Part shown: positions 53,127 to 61,633 of the stretch, piece after piece
Position numbering within the stretch: the first letter of the stretch is position 1
Layout: each line of letters starts with the position of its first letter
Assembly: GCA_900547785.1 (NCBI GenBank)
Contig: URIB01000001.1
Location: 1 to 64,000 of the forward strand
Direction: 5' to 3'
Length of the DNA: 64,000 nt
DNA from: an uncultured Dialister sp.
Lineage (GTDB): Bacteria; Bacillota; Negativicutes; Veillonellales; Dialisteraceae
Translations under genes and position numbers: made by a program
The notes under the pieces: model-generated
Seen by the model: only the letters and a program-made list of their open reading frames with translations
The model's database searches: none
What the model was told of the DNA's origin: nothing

Positions 53127-53596
53127 TGTCTATTTTGAAATTTGTGAATAAAACACCTAAGCCAATACATGAAATGTATTCATACTTGACTGATCCGCAG
53201 AAGACAACACAGAATATGATTTTTGGTATAAATGTAAATCCATATAACGCAGGAGTTGAAATGGAGTTTACACAAGAAATTTACCATGTCCATGAAATTC
53301 GGAATCCTTATGTTCAAGTTATTTTCGCATTTGACCAGGGGCTTAATATTTCGCCCCTACTGGCCCTCAATATATGTAAAAGAATAGGGTATTCTTTTGC
53401 GTATGATAACAGACAAATCTTTGGAGCGATGCATTATAATAAACCGCACCAAATACATTGTCACTATATGATTAATTATGTAAGCATTGATGGTAGTTTA
53501 TGGAGGCAGGGAAAATCAGTAGTGTCGTATAAAAGTGAAATAAATGAAATATTACGGAGGTATCACCTGAACCCAATTTACTATTATGGACAGTAA
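53126..53596 (+). CDS. Short relaxase-like protein
   Basis: 156-residue protein with the relaxase metal motif HCHYMINYVSIDG (His111, His113, Asn117) and further His at 103 and 108. Full relaxases are usually 300 or more residues; this one holds only the catalytic fold, with Tyr residues near the N terminus (MYSYLTD) as nucleophile candidates. AAGGAG before the ATG at 53126. With the RHH gene it forms a minimal mobilisation module, so the element would use a helper's conjugation apparatus. Confidence 0.65.
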   Translation: MSILKFVNKTPKPIHEMYSYLTDPQKTTQNMIFGINVNPYNAGVEMEFTQEIYHVHEIRNPYVQVIFAFDQGLNISPLLALNICKRIGYSFAYDNRQIFGAMHYNKPHQIHCHYMINYVSIDGSLWRQGKSVVSYKSEINEILRRYHLNPIYYYGQ

Positions 53597-53693
53597 CCAC
53601 GAATTAGCTATTAGCAATCCTGCTCAATGATATAATAATAAAATAAATCTTGATATTATGATTTGTGGTATTGATTATATGGCAGGAGTATTT

Positions 53694-55895
53694 ATGGAAG
53701 AAAATATATTAGCTGATAAAGTGGAAAAACTTTTACAATACATAGAATCATCGATGTGTTCTCCAACAAACATAGACAATATAATTATTACCTGCATGCA
53801 AAGTAGAGAGTTACTAGAGGAAATCATAAAAACATATCATCTCATAACCCCAAATCAAATTAAGCGCCAAATGTATAAAGACTGGATGTTTAGAAAAGAA
53901 ATCTTGTATTCCTATTTTGTCTTAAAAATAGAAGACTTGCTAAAAGACGTTGATTATACTCAGATAAATTTCTGCGTAGATAAGGCATATTTGAACGAGT
54001 TACTTGCAAAGACAAATGGAAGGGTACTTTGGTCTGCACAAATAAAATGCAGTTATAGTGCATTAGGAGTCAAGGAACTTATATACCTGCCTGCTATGTA
54101 TTTGGTAAAAACAGGGTGGATCAAACAAAATATAAATTTCATTACAGAAAATGATGACTCTGTTACTCTTGAAGATATTACTTTGAAAAGATTAAAAAAA
54201 CTGGAAAATTTGGACTCATATAATATTCCGGAGGAAGAATCGAATAAAGCGAATGCCATTCAAAAATATTTCGGGGATATTCTCCGCCCCAGGAAATATT
54301 TTGGAAATGATGTAGAATCTAATTATTCCAGGCAATTATATGATGATTTGGACATTCTTTCCACGTATATACGCCATTTAAAAGGAAATGAAACACACGA
54401 ATCACTAACAAGAGATGATTTATATAAAAAAATAATGACTGATTCAGGCATAGCGAAATTTTATTATATATATAAACTATATATTCTTTGGAAGTATCAA
54501 AAAGAAAATAGCCGGGAACCAATGGATATTACTTCTATTGGGTATCTAACCTATGCTGAGGCAGCGGATAACTACGAAGGGCAACGCGGGATGATAAACA
54601 GAGAACCATATCATTCTATTCATTTCAGCAAGCTGATTCCGAATGAAAATATATTGAAAACTGAAAAGAGAGTTTCTGATAACGTATCACTAGGCAAGCT
54701 TATCGGGTTCACTAGTGGAAATGGCATATATACTGATGAATTGTACACTTTACTTTTGGTAAATGGAAATATGGCAGTCGAGGAACTCATTCCTCTTAGT
54801 TTTATCTGGCACTCTCATCTTTGGGGAAGTGCTTACTACATTAAGTCTTTATTTAGTTATGAACTTCGAGAGATGTGCGCAAATTATTTATCAGAGCTTG
54901 CTGTCAGAAAGCATGCAATTGAATTTTTGAGACCCAGGCTGAAATCAGGTCAGATTACATCGTATGTATTTTGTTTGTGGGACTTATTCTTTTATCATAC
55001 TAATAAACATGGACAGTTAATTCATGCCATTAGAGAAGAAATCATAAATTCTTTAGACATAAGCAAGGTGCCGACAGAAAAAAGGATGTACAATCTATAC
55101 TTTGAAATAGAAAGAAATCCTGATGCGTTTATAAAATTATTTTCACCTGTGATAAAACGAGGAAAGAACAAAAATGAATTGATTTTCATGCCATCGCCCA
55201 ATTATGATGAAAATGTTGCATGTGAAGCCGCGGAAAATCTATTGTCTTCCTATATATATGGGGATAATTTTACACGTTCCCAGCAGGATGAGATGAAGGA
55301 ACGGATAAAAGATGTTACACCGTTCTTGTGTTCATTTTCCGGAAAACAGGAAATAAAATATAGTGATAAAGTAAATTGGATTTATTGTGGATGTATAGGC
55401 TTGTACTTTATGTGCAAGATAATTCCAATTCTTGATAAAAGGCTAGGCTTAAAATTAAATACACTTGATGTACAAAAGAAAAATACCAACTTATCCAAGA
55501 AAACTATTGATAAACTTCTAAGGTCAATACGATTGGGGTTATCTGAATCATATTACCAGATTCTACAGAGCTATCCGATAAAAAAATCGTCATATACCCG
55601 GATACGGATTAATGAGTTTTCGACTTTGATAAACATAGAGAATTACAACTCCGTTAGAGAATCTGCTGTTCCCTTGGTTGGTGAATCAGAAAATAAAACA
55701 GATTTGGCACTTGTTCGTTCTATAGTTATATTTGAAATAATTTTATTATTCGTAGACTTGTATGAGTGCCGTGTACCGTCCTGGGCGCGGGATGGTGGAA
55801 TTGAGGAGTTAAAGGACAGCTTGAGACAAACAGAAAAAGGGAATGTGTATGCTCATAACGATATTAAGAGTTATTTACTAAATTTATATAGATAA
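53694..55895 (+). CDS. Large protein of unknown function (733 residues)
   Basis: No domain recognised. The protein is Tyr-, Asn-, Lys- and Ile-rich and mostly helical by composition. It has no signal peptide, no Walker motif and no obvious nuclease motif; a hydrophobic stretch (CIGLYFMCKIIPI, about residues 595-607) and another (VRSIVIFEIILLFVDLYE) could be buried helices. AGGAG five bases before the ATG at 53694 fixes the start; a frame from 53658 lacks one. It stands alone between the mobilisation pair and the replication module and ends at a strong palindromic terminator. The cargo position fits a defence or anti-plasmid gene, but this is a guess. Confidence 0.55.
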   Translation: MEENILADKVEKLLQYIESSMCSPTNIDNIIITCMQSRELLEEIIKTYHLITPNQIKRQMYKDWMFRKEILYSYFVLKIEDLLKDVDYTQINFCVDKAYLNELLAKTNGRVLWSAQIKCSYSALGVKELIYLPAMYLVKTGWIKQNINFITENDDSVTLEDITLKRLKKLENLDSYNIPEEESNKANAIQKYFGDILRPRKYFGNDVESNYSRQLYDDLDILSTYIRHLKGNETHESLTRDDLYKKIMTDSGIAKFYYIYKLYILWKYQKENSREPMDITSIGYLTYAEAADNYEGQRGMINREPYHSIHFSKLIPNENILKTEKRVSDNVSLGKLIGFTSGNGIYTDELYTLLLVNGNMAVEELIPLSFIWHSHLWGSAYYIKSLFSYELREMCANYLSELAVRKHAIEFLRPRLKSGQITSYVFCLWDLFFYHTNKHGQLIHAIREEIINSLDISKVPTEKRMYNLYFEIERNPDAFIKLFSPVIKRGKNKNELIFMPSPNYDENVACEAAENLLSSYIYGDNFTRSQQDEMKERIKDVTPFLCSFSGKQEIKYSDKVNWIYCGCIGLYFMCKIIPILDKRLGLKLNTLDVQKKNTNLSKKTIDKLLRSIRLGLSESYYQILQSYPIKKSSYTRIRINEFSTLINIENYNSVRESAVPLVGESENKTDLALVRSIVIFEIILLFVDLYECRVPSWARDGGIEELKDSLRQTEKGNVYAHNDIKSYLLNLYR

Positions 55896-55910
55896 CAGAT
55901 TGAGCCGAAG

Positions 55911-55942
55911 AAAAAAGACACGTCTTAAGACGTGTCTTTTTT
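55911..55942. terminator. Perfect palindromic terminator
   Basis: AAAAAAGACACGTCTT is followed directly by its exact reverse complement, giving a 32-base perfect palindrome that terminates in either direction. Confidence 0.9.
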
Positions 55943-56030
55943 CTGTATAAAAGTATCGGCTTTATGACCGTTACCCTGCCGCCGGACTGCGGTAAAGTCA
56001 AGATATCCGATATTAAGAAAGGAGTGAAAG

Positions 56031-57971
56031 ATGAACATGAAACCAAGCACATTCGAAAAGGCACTTGCAGAAAATACCGTGGAGAAGGAATTTCCTGGAC
56101 GTTGCGACCACGACATCTATCCCAGCGGGCGGAAATTTAGTTTTACGAAGAAGAAGAACGAAATGTATCTTCCCGAATCAGAAGAGTATTACATCGCCCG
56201 CGGACAGCCGTTTCTCACCCGATTTTCCCGAGAAGAAATTGACAAAAAAGTAAATCAAACGGGAGGAAACCTGCTTTCTGGCACGAAGTTTATGACCCGG
56301 GGTCATTATATTCTGGTTCTCACAAAAAAAGGCCATTACGAGCTTCTGACGAATTTCAATCCCATCCCCAAGGCTAGGGTAACCGTAAAAACCACGGGGA
56401 ATGAGGAGAACTACATAGAGTTTCAGATTCAGCTAAAACGAAGCAGTCACACATTTTCGATCAAATCGAGTGAAATGGAGAAATTTTATAAAAAAATGAA
56501 ACAAGCAATTCCGGCGGCATATGTTTTCGCTGATGCAGGGAAGGGAGAGGAGAGCCTCCGTGAATACATCGCCGAAATTCTTGAAGAAAAATGGCCCGCA
56601 ATGATAGAAAAAGAAATTTTCAGAACGGGAGGCTGGTGGAAGATTGGAAAGCGGATGATGTATTTGTCCGGGCGCGATGAGAACTGCATGGCAGGGCGAA
56701 GGCTTGCAGACACGAAGGAATGCAATCGCCAGCTAGTGATTTCTCGTGCATTTGAGGTTCTTGAGATTGCCCCACGGCAAATAAGCGTTCCAATATTTCT
56801 TTTCGCTCACAGCGGATATGTCAAAAAATTATTCTCAGAGGCAGGGCTGCCGATCCAATTTATTTTCGATTTAATTGGGCCAACGGGCTCCAGAAAGACC
56901 TCGCTGGTGAAGGTCCTGTTCTGTCTTTTTCAAGATATCAACCAACGCGGGAACTTCGTTAATTTTTCCTCAACGCCAAGGGCAATGGAAATTGTTGGAG
57001 AGCAAAATGTCGATGGAATCGTGATTCTGGACGACCTATCAGACGCAATGAGTTCGGTTCAAACGGAGAAATTCGAAAAGTTCTTGAGGAGTTTGTGTGA
57101 CCAGGAAGGAAGGCGCCGTTCAACTGATGGGGGAAGGACGCTGGACATCGTAGAGACGCAGTTTACAGCTGTACTGACGGCAGAGAGCTACTTCGATGAC
57201 ATGCCACAGTCATCCAAACTCCGGAACATCGCCCAATTTATCGATGCGAATACAATCTGCAACACGGTGCTATCGAGATTTCAAGAAGAACAGCGATTTA
57301 GCAAAAATTCGGGGAATCATTTTTCGCTAGAGGTGTATATGACTTTGTTCGTCGAATGGGTCGGTGAAAATTGGAATAACCTCAGGCTTCGATTGAGCGG
57401 ATACGTGCCGAATCCGATAGGAATAGAATATGCCCGCTTGGAAGAGGCGCGTCGGGTCCTGCACGGAGTGGCAATGCTAGTTCTGGATTTTGCCTGTGCG
57501 TACGGAATATACCGTGGCGAAGATGGGGGATCCGTTTTTTGCGAGTGGACTCGTTATATTGATGAGCTGATTCTTCAAAATCAAAATCTTTGCCAATCTG
57601 CCGCTCCGGAAGTGATGTTTTTAACGGCTTTGACCGATTTGATATCCTGCGGGGAGCTTAAAATATCGGCAGGAAAAGCTGACTTCGAGCGCCTTCCTGA
57701 CTTTTACTGCGGATTTCACGATGGTGAATTCGTGAAAATTAACCCGCTCCGGGCCTTTGATTTCGTGCGGAATTATTATTTGAAGACGCATCAAAAGTTC
57801 GATTTCTCTGCCAATATGATTTTTTCAAACCTCGTTTCGCGGGGGATCAGTGAGGGGTACAAAGAAAGAAATCGAACGAATCCGAGGCCTTTGAAAAAAG
57901 TCGTAATCAACGGACAAAAAATGCAATTTCTATGCCTGAAAACGGCTGTTTTGAATATTGATAAGAGTTAG
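56031..57971 (+). CDS. Element replication ATPase (DUF927-like helicase/primase-associated)
   Basis: 646-residue protein. A P-loop NTPase domain lies in the middle: Walker A GPTGSRKT (283-290), Walker B GIVILDD (329-335), as in DUF927-type proteins that act as replicative helicases of plasmids and integrative elements. The N-terminal 200 residues are strand-rich; the C-terminal 150 look like a DNA-binding region. AAGGAG seven bases before the ATG. Base composition is visibly less AT-rich than the preceding 10 kb, so this module has a different origin. Confidence 0.7.
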   Translation: MNMKPSTFEKALAENTVEKEFPGRCDHDIYPSGRKFSFTKKKNEMYLPESEEYYIARGQPFLTRFSREEIDKKVNQTGGNLLSGTKFMTRGHYILVLTKKGHYELLTNFNPIPKARVTVKTTGNEENYIEFQIQLKRSSHTFSIKSSEMEKFYKKMKQAIPAAYVFADAGKGEESLREYIAEILEEKWPAMIEKEIFRTGGWWKIGKRMMYLSGRDENCMAGRRLADTKECNRQLVISRAFEVLEIAPRQISVPIFLFAHSGYVKKLFSEAGLPIQFIFDLIGPTGSRKTSLVKVLFCLFQDINQRGNFVNFSSTPRAMEIVGEQNVDGIVILDDLSDAMSSVQTEKFEKFLRSLCDQEGRRRSTDGGRTLDIVETQFTAVLTAESYFDDMPQSSKLRNIAQFIDANTICNTVLSRFQEEQRFSKNSGNHFSLEVYMTLFVEWVGENWNNLRLRLSGYVPNPIGIEYARLEEARRVLHGVAMLVLDFACAYGIYRGEDGGSVFCEWTRYIDELILQNQNLCQSAAPEVMFLTALTDLISCGELKISAGKADFERLPDFYCGFHDGEFVKINPLRAFDFVRNYYLKTHQKFDFSANMIFSNLVSRGISEGYKERNRTNPRPLKKVVINGQKMQFLCLKTAVLNIDKS

Positions 57972-57983
57972 GAGGAGATTCAT

Positions 57984-58658
57984 ATGCATTTTTTAGGGAT
58001 TTTAGGGGATTCTGTTTTCAGAGAAACAAACAGAGAAAAGCTTGCTGCAATTCTTTCGAATTTTGCCAGTGGCTGGGGCGAAGTGTACGCGGTGGAGAGT
58101 GACAAAGAGGCATCAGCCCTTTTTCAACAGATTTTTCTACGGCGTCAGTACAGCAGGAGAAGACCAATTTCTTCAGATTCCTTCCGGTTTTTTGAGGGAA
58201 ATTTCTACTATAAATTACCGGATGATGCAATCCTGGCTCCAAGCTCTGACATATTTACGCCGGCAGCCCAGGCTTATCCGTGGATAGGTACGGCAAGTCC
58301 AGGGTTTCAGCCAGTTGCCTGCTATTCTTCATATTGGGCCTGCGTGGGTACGAATGCTTATGGAATAGTGGACAATCTGCCTGCCCTCTTGGGGTTTCTG
58401 ACGGAAGAAGAAATAGCCTATCCCGCTGCTTATCACTTTCAAAACGAGATGATGGCCAGAAATGCCGCAAAAAAAATTTATGTCTCGAGGCACTTTTCAA
58501 AGTTCCGGAAATCATTACCGCTGTTTCCGATTGATTACAGCGTGAATGAATTTTATATTGACGAAAAATTTTCCGAAAACTTAAATCATGAAGAGGACGA
58601 TGAAACGTGGGAAAAGCTGATGTCGGCAGGATTATTTCAAGACTATCAAGGAGGTTGA
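57984..58658 (+). CDS. Unknown protein of the replication/integration module
   Basis: 224-residue protein without a recognised domain. It begins MHFLGILGDSVFRETNREKL and has an aromatic middle (SYWACVGTNAYGIVDN) and an acidic C terminus (NLNHEEDDETWEKLMSAG). AGGAGG precedes the ATG by about seven bases. It lies between the replication ATPase and the excisionase, with only 5-12 bases between genes, so they form one operon and it probably serves replication or excision control. Confidence 0.6.
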   Translation: MHFLGILGDSVFRETNREKLAAILSNFASGWGEVYAVESDKEASALFQQIFLRRQYSRRRPISSDSFRFFEGNFYYKLPDDAILAPSSDIFTPAAQAYPWIGTASPGFQPVACYSSYWACVGTNAYGIVDNLPALLGFLTEEEIAYPAAYHFQNEMMARNAAKKIYVSRHFSKFRKSLPLFPIDYSVNEFYIDEKFSENLNHEEDDETWEKLMSAGLFQDYQGG

Positions 58659-58663
58659 GAACA

Positions 58664-58912
58664 ATGAGCGAATATACAGGTACAACGCAAAGCTCTAACG
58701 AGAATGCAGAAGTGCGAGACGAAGCACAAACGAAAAGGTTTCTTTCCGTAATAGAAGCGGCGCGATACTTAAATCTAGGGAAAAGTACGTTGTATCGCAT
58801 GCTACAAGAGGGCCGGATTCCCTGCCGGAGAAGTAGTGACGGGAAAAAAGCGAAATATATCATATTCATTGAAGAGCTAGAGCAAGCGATGCGATGCGAT
58901 GTAAAATATTAA
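58664..58912 (+). CDS. xis: Excisionase-like HTH protein
   Basis: 82-residue protein. FLSVIEAARYLNLGKSTLYRMLQEGRIPCRR is a MerR-like winged helix of the excisionase (HTH_17) family. It lies 46 bases before the integrase gene, the standard place for Xis. AAGGAGG before the ATG at 58664 fixes the start. Confidence 0.85.
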   Translation: MSEYTGTTQSSNENAEVRDEAQTKRFLSVIEAARYLNLGKSTLYRMLQEGRIPCRRSSDGKKAKYIIFIEELEQAMRCDVKY

Positions 58913-58917
58913 GCAAT

Positions 58918-58946
58918 CAGAGCCACCCGCACAGGTGGCTCTTTTA
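58918..58946 (+). terminator. Hairpin between xis and int
   Basis: AGAGCCACC pairs with AGGTGGCTCT around a short loop, followed by TTTTAGG. It may reduce read-through from xis into int. Confidence 0.65.
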
Positions 58947-58958
58947 GGAGGTTATAAA

Positions 58959-60125
58959 ATGAAAGGTTCAATACATAAAGTTCCGGGTATTGATAATCGC
59001 GGACGTAAGAATTACAGTTTCAGGGTTATGTATACAATCATCGATCCAACGTCGGGAGAACGTAAACGTACAACTAAGCGAGGATTTAAAACTAAACGAG
59101 AAGCACAAACTTTTCTGTCCCTTATCGAAGATGAGAATAAAAAGATAAATCAATATACTGAAGGAAGCTATCAAACATTAAGCTGTTACCTTAAGTTTTG
59201 GCTGGATACTGTTGTAACAAATAAGGTAAAACGCACAACTGCAAGCGATTATAAAAGAATTGTGAATACGTATATTTTGCCCTATGCAGGAAAAATATTA
59301 CTTAAAGACATAAGTGGTGTAACGCTAGATTCCATGTTTGATTCACTAAAAATATATGGAAATACTAATCCTGCAAAAGAACTTTCTCCACGCACATTAC
59401 TGTATATACGAAGAATTTTGCACAAAGCATTTAAGGATGCTATAAAAAGAGGCTATATAGATAAAAACCCCTGCGATTACATGTTATTTGAAATCAAGGC
59501 GGATAGATTCGAGCCGGAAACTTACAGTAAAGAGGAGCTTGTCAATTTGCTGAATTTAAGTAAGAATTCGTCTATGGCTATACCTATTGCACTAGCAGCG
59601 TTTTGCGGTTTAAGAAGAGGAGAAGTACTTGCAGTTACCCCCAATGACGTAAATTATGATGAACAAACAATATCCATAACAAAACAAATTGTTGAGATTG
59701 ACGGTAAGGTGCAATATGCTTCGCCAAAAACGGAGAGGAGTAAAAGAATGGTTTTTATGCCAGGCTTTTTAGCAGTGATGATAAAAAAACAGATTGCACT
59801 TATACAAAAATTATATGGTGAGTCAGAGTCGGTAATTAATACTTCTCCTATTTTAAGGAATAGTAAAGGAGGGGCAATCAAGCCGAAGAACTTATCAAAT
59901 GGTTTCTCAAGATTTTTAAAAAGACATGGACTAAGGCATATTCGTTATCATGATCTGAGGCATTCATTTGCTTCTCTGCTTTATAAGGAAGGTATTCCTC
60001 TGAAGACTGCTTCAGAATTACTAGGACATAGTACTATAGAAATAACTGCAGACATTTATACACACCTTAGTCAAAAAGAAAAAAACAGAGCAGCGGAGCA
60101 ACTTTGCAACTCAATTTTTGAGTAA
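58959..60125 (+). CDS. int: Tyrosine integrase of the first element
   Basis: 388-residue tyrosine recombinase with an N-terminal arm-binding domain (SIHKVPGIDNRGRKNYSFRV), a core-binding domain and the catalytic domain: Arg in FCGLRRGEV, His-x-x-Arg in YHDLRHSFAS, His in LLGHSTIEIT and the nucleophile Tyr in ADIYTHLSQ. The full catalytic set is present. It reads toward the tRNA-Ser fragment 155 bases on. AGGAGG fixes the ATG at 58959. A decayed copy of its last 25 codons lies at 37663. Confidence 0.93.
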   Translation: MKGSIHKVPGIDNRGRKNYSFRVMYTIIDPTSGERKRTTKRGFKTKREAQTFLSLIEDENKKINQYTEGSYQTLSCYLKFWLDTVVTNKVKRTTASDYKRIVNTYILPYAGKILLKDISGVTLDSMFDSLKIYGNTNPAKELSPRTLLYIRRILHKAFKDAIKRGYIDKNPCDYMLFEIKADRFEPETYSKEELVNLLNLSKNSSMAIPIALAAFCGLRRGEVLAVTPNDVNYDEQTISITKQIVEIDGKVQYASPKTERSKRMVFMPGFLAVMIKKQIALIQKLYGESESVINTSPILRNSKGGAIKPKNLSNGFSRFLKRHGLRHIRYHDLRHSFASLLYKEGIPLKTASELLGHSTIEITADIYTHLSQKEKNRAAEQLCNSIFE

Positions 60126-60142
60126 AAAAATGGTGCAAAATA

Positions 60143-60201
60143 TTCCAAATTTTTTCCAAATCCTTTCCAAATTTTTTAAAAATGTTGTCAAAATGTTGTC
60201 A
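60143..60201. repeat. Integrase arm-type direct repeats, left of the tRNA fragment
   Basis: TTCCAAAT occurs at 60143, 60154 and 60165, spaced by exactly 11 bases; then TGTTGTCA at 60183 and 60194, again 11 apart. The one-turn spacing between the integrase stop and the attachment core is what arm-type integrase or Xis sites look like. Confidence 0.65.
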
Positions 60202-60243
60202 CTAAGGTCATTTTTGGACAAATTAAGGCATTAGCACGAAAAA

Positions 60244-60271
60244 ATACCATCGGTGAAATCACCGATGGTAT
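60244..60271 (-). terminator. Terminator of the tRNA-Ser fragment
   Basis: ATACCATCGGTG and CACCGATGGTAT form a perfect 12-bp stem around four bases; on the minus strand it is followed by TTTTTT. It lies ten bases beyond the tRNA CCA end. Confidence 0.85.
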
Positions 60272-60280
60272 CTGTCTTTA

Positions 60281-60340
60281 TGGCGGAGAGAGGGGGATTC
60301 GAACCCCCGTGCCGGTATTCGCCGGCAACATGATTTCCAA
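60281..60340 (-). tRNA. tRNA-Ser(GGA), 3' fragment (attachment site)
   Basis: On the minus strand the segment reads anticodon loop TTGGAAA, 3' side of the anticodon stem TCATG, a long variable arm (TGCCGG/CCGGCA), the T arm GGGGGTTCGAATCCCCC, acceptor TCTCTCC, G and CCA. The 5' half (acceptor, D arm, 5' anticodon stem) is missing: bases beyond 60340 do not fit. This is the classic scar of tyrosine-integrase insertion in a tRNA gene, with the core reaching to the anticodon loop. Integrase genes lie on both sides. Confidence 0.88.
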
Positions 60341-60424
60341 TTATAGGTATGATTTAAGAAATGCGATAAAATCTGACAAAATATAGGCTTAATTTGGCAT
60401 AAAATGATAGAAAAAAATACAAAG

Positions 60425-60444
60425 TGTCGTCAAAAGTGTCGTCA
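60425..60444. repeat. Integrase arm-type direct repeats, right of the tRNA fragment
   Basis: TGTCGTCA occurs at 60425 and 60437 just beyond the stop of the second integrase. It differs by one base from the TGTTGTCA pair on the left side. Confidence 0.6.
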
Positions 60445-61518
60445 GATAATCTGATCTAAAACATGTATAACTTCGGATTCTATTTCGGGGGTCACGTGGG
60501 AATAAATATCCATTGTGACTTGGAATGAGCTGTGACCTAAACGGTATTGGACAAGCTTGTGATGAACGCCTGATTTTAATAGCATGGTGGCGTGCGTATG
60601 GCGGATACTGTGAAAGGTCATCCCCGGTAAGTCCATTAGCTCAAATATCCGCTTTGAAATTTTTTCTATGTGATTTCTTCTAATCGGTGAACCGTCATCA
60701 CGACAGAAAAGAAGTCCGTTATCTTTGAAATTGGGCGTTGATAATTTCTTTTGCAGAGTCCTTGATATTTGTGCATGAATCATTTGCATAGTATTTTTAT
60801 CGACGGATATTGTCCGCCTGCTTGATTTTGTTTTTAGATCAGTTGATATTGTTTCTTCTCTTCCGACTTTAACGATAGATTGAAGTACGGTCAGTGTGCT
60901 TTTTTTGAAATCAAAACTTTTTTTATAATCTAGTCCGGATATCTCTCCCATTCGAAGCCCTGTGTAGGCAGCAATCCGGAAATAGCATTTCATCCACTCT
61001 TCAGGCAGTAATTCTATCATCTGCCGTATCTGATTATTAGTGAGAGTTTTTAGTTCTTTTCTTGGTATTTTAGCATGCTTGATGTTTGTTAGTGGGGAAA
61101 CCGTAATTGCGCCGTCTTCTGCGGCCTGTTTTAGTCCTGCATGTAGAATTGTGTGTAAGTTATTAACGGTCCGTGGAGATTTTTCCGTCAACAAATCGGT
61201 AAAATAGGTGCGAAACATCGCCGGGGTAAGGTCAATAAGCAATATGTTTCCAATGGGAGAATCGGTAATATATTTTTTGATTGTGTAGTAATAATTTGTA
61301 TGTGTCACCGGTGAGATATTATTTTTTATCGATTCAAGCCATGCGCTCATCCATTCTTTGAGCAATATCCTTTTTTCGGCAAGCGGGCACTTTTCTTGCA
61401 TTTCTATATATTGCTCCCGCTTTTCTTTTGCCTCTTTAAGTGTACGGCCTAAAAAGTGCTTCCGTTTACCGTTAATTTGAATAGTAACTTCATATCGTCC
61501 GTCTTTTCTTTTGGGCAT
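60442..61518 (-). CDS. int: Tyrosine integrase of the second element
   Basis: 358-residue tyrosine recombinase: an N-terminal arm-type domain (GRYEVTIQINGKRKHFLGRT), a core-binding domain and the catalytic domain with Arg in YTGLRMGEISG, HSIRHTHATML, LGHSSFQVT and the nucleophile Tyr in MDIYSHV. It is only distantly related to the integrase at 58959 and faces the tRNA-Ser fragment from the other side, so it belongs to an element extending to the right. Its ribosome-binding site AAAGGAG overlaps a 10-bp hairpin, suggesting controlled translation. Confidence 0.93.
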   Translation of the reverse strand: MPKRKDGRYEVTIQINGKRKHFLGRTLKEAKEKREQYIEMQEKCPLAEKRILLKEWMSAWLESIKNNISPVTHTNYYYTIKKYITDSPIGNILLIDLTPAMFRTYFTDLLTEKSPRTVNNLHTILHAGLKQAAEDGAITVSPLTNIKHAKIPRKELKTLTNNQIRQMIELLPEEWMKCYFRIAAYTGLRMGEISGLDYKKSFDFKKSTLTVLQSIVKVGREETISTDLKTKSSRRTISVDKNTMQMIHAQISRTLQKKLSTPNFKDNGLLFCRDDGSPIRRNHIEKISKRIFELMDLPGMTFHSIRHTHATMLLKSGVHHKLVQYRLGHSSFQVTMDIYSHVTPEIESEVIHVLDQII

Positions 61519-61521
61519 AAT

Positions 61522-61553
61522 AAATCAGCTCCTTTCAAAATAAGAGCTGATTT
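61522..61553 (-). promoter_or_regulatory. RBS-overlapping hairpin of the second integrase
   Basis: AAATCAGCTC and GAGCTGATTT (minus strand) form a perfect 10-bp stem around 12 bases. The second arm contains the end of the AAAGGAG ribosome-binding site and ends four bases before the ATG at 61518, so the folded RNA would hide the site. Confidence 0.6.
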
Positions 61554-61599
61554 GATATGATATATGAGTAATCAGCCCTCGCTTGGGGTATTACATTTT

Positions 61600-61629
61600 C
61601 CCGTCAGTATGTGCCAGCATACTGACGGG
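61600..61629 (-). terminator. Strong hairpin after the methyltransferase gene
   Basis: CCCGTCAGTATG and CATACTGACGGG form a perfect 12-bp stem around TGCCAG. It lies five bases beyond the methyltransferase stop; the T-run is weak, so termination may be partial. Confidence 0.6.
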
Positions 61630-61633
61630 AGTT

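Noticed and set aside
60142..60201. CRISPR-like array at the regular repeats near the integrase
   Set aside because: Repeats are 8 bases at 11-base steps, far too short, and there is no cas gene; arm-type sites are the better reading. No CRISPR array was seen elsewhere.
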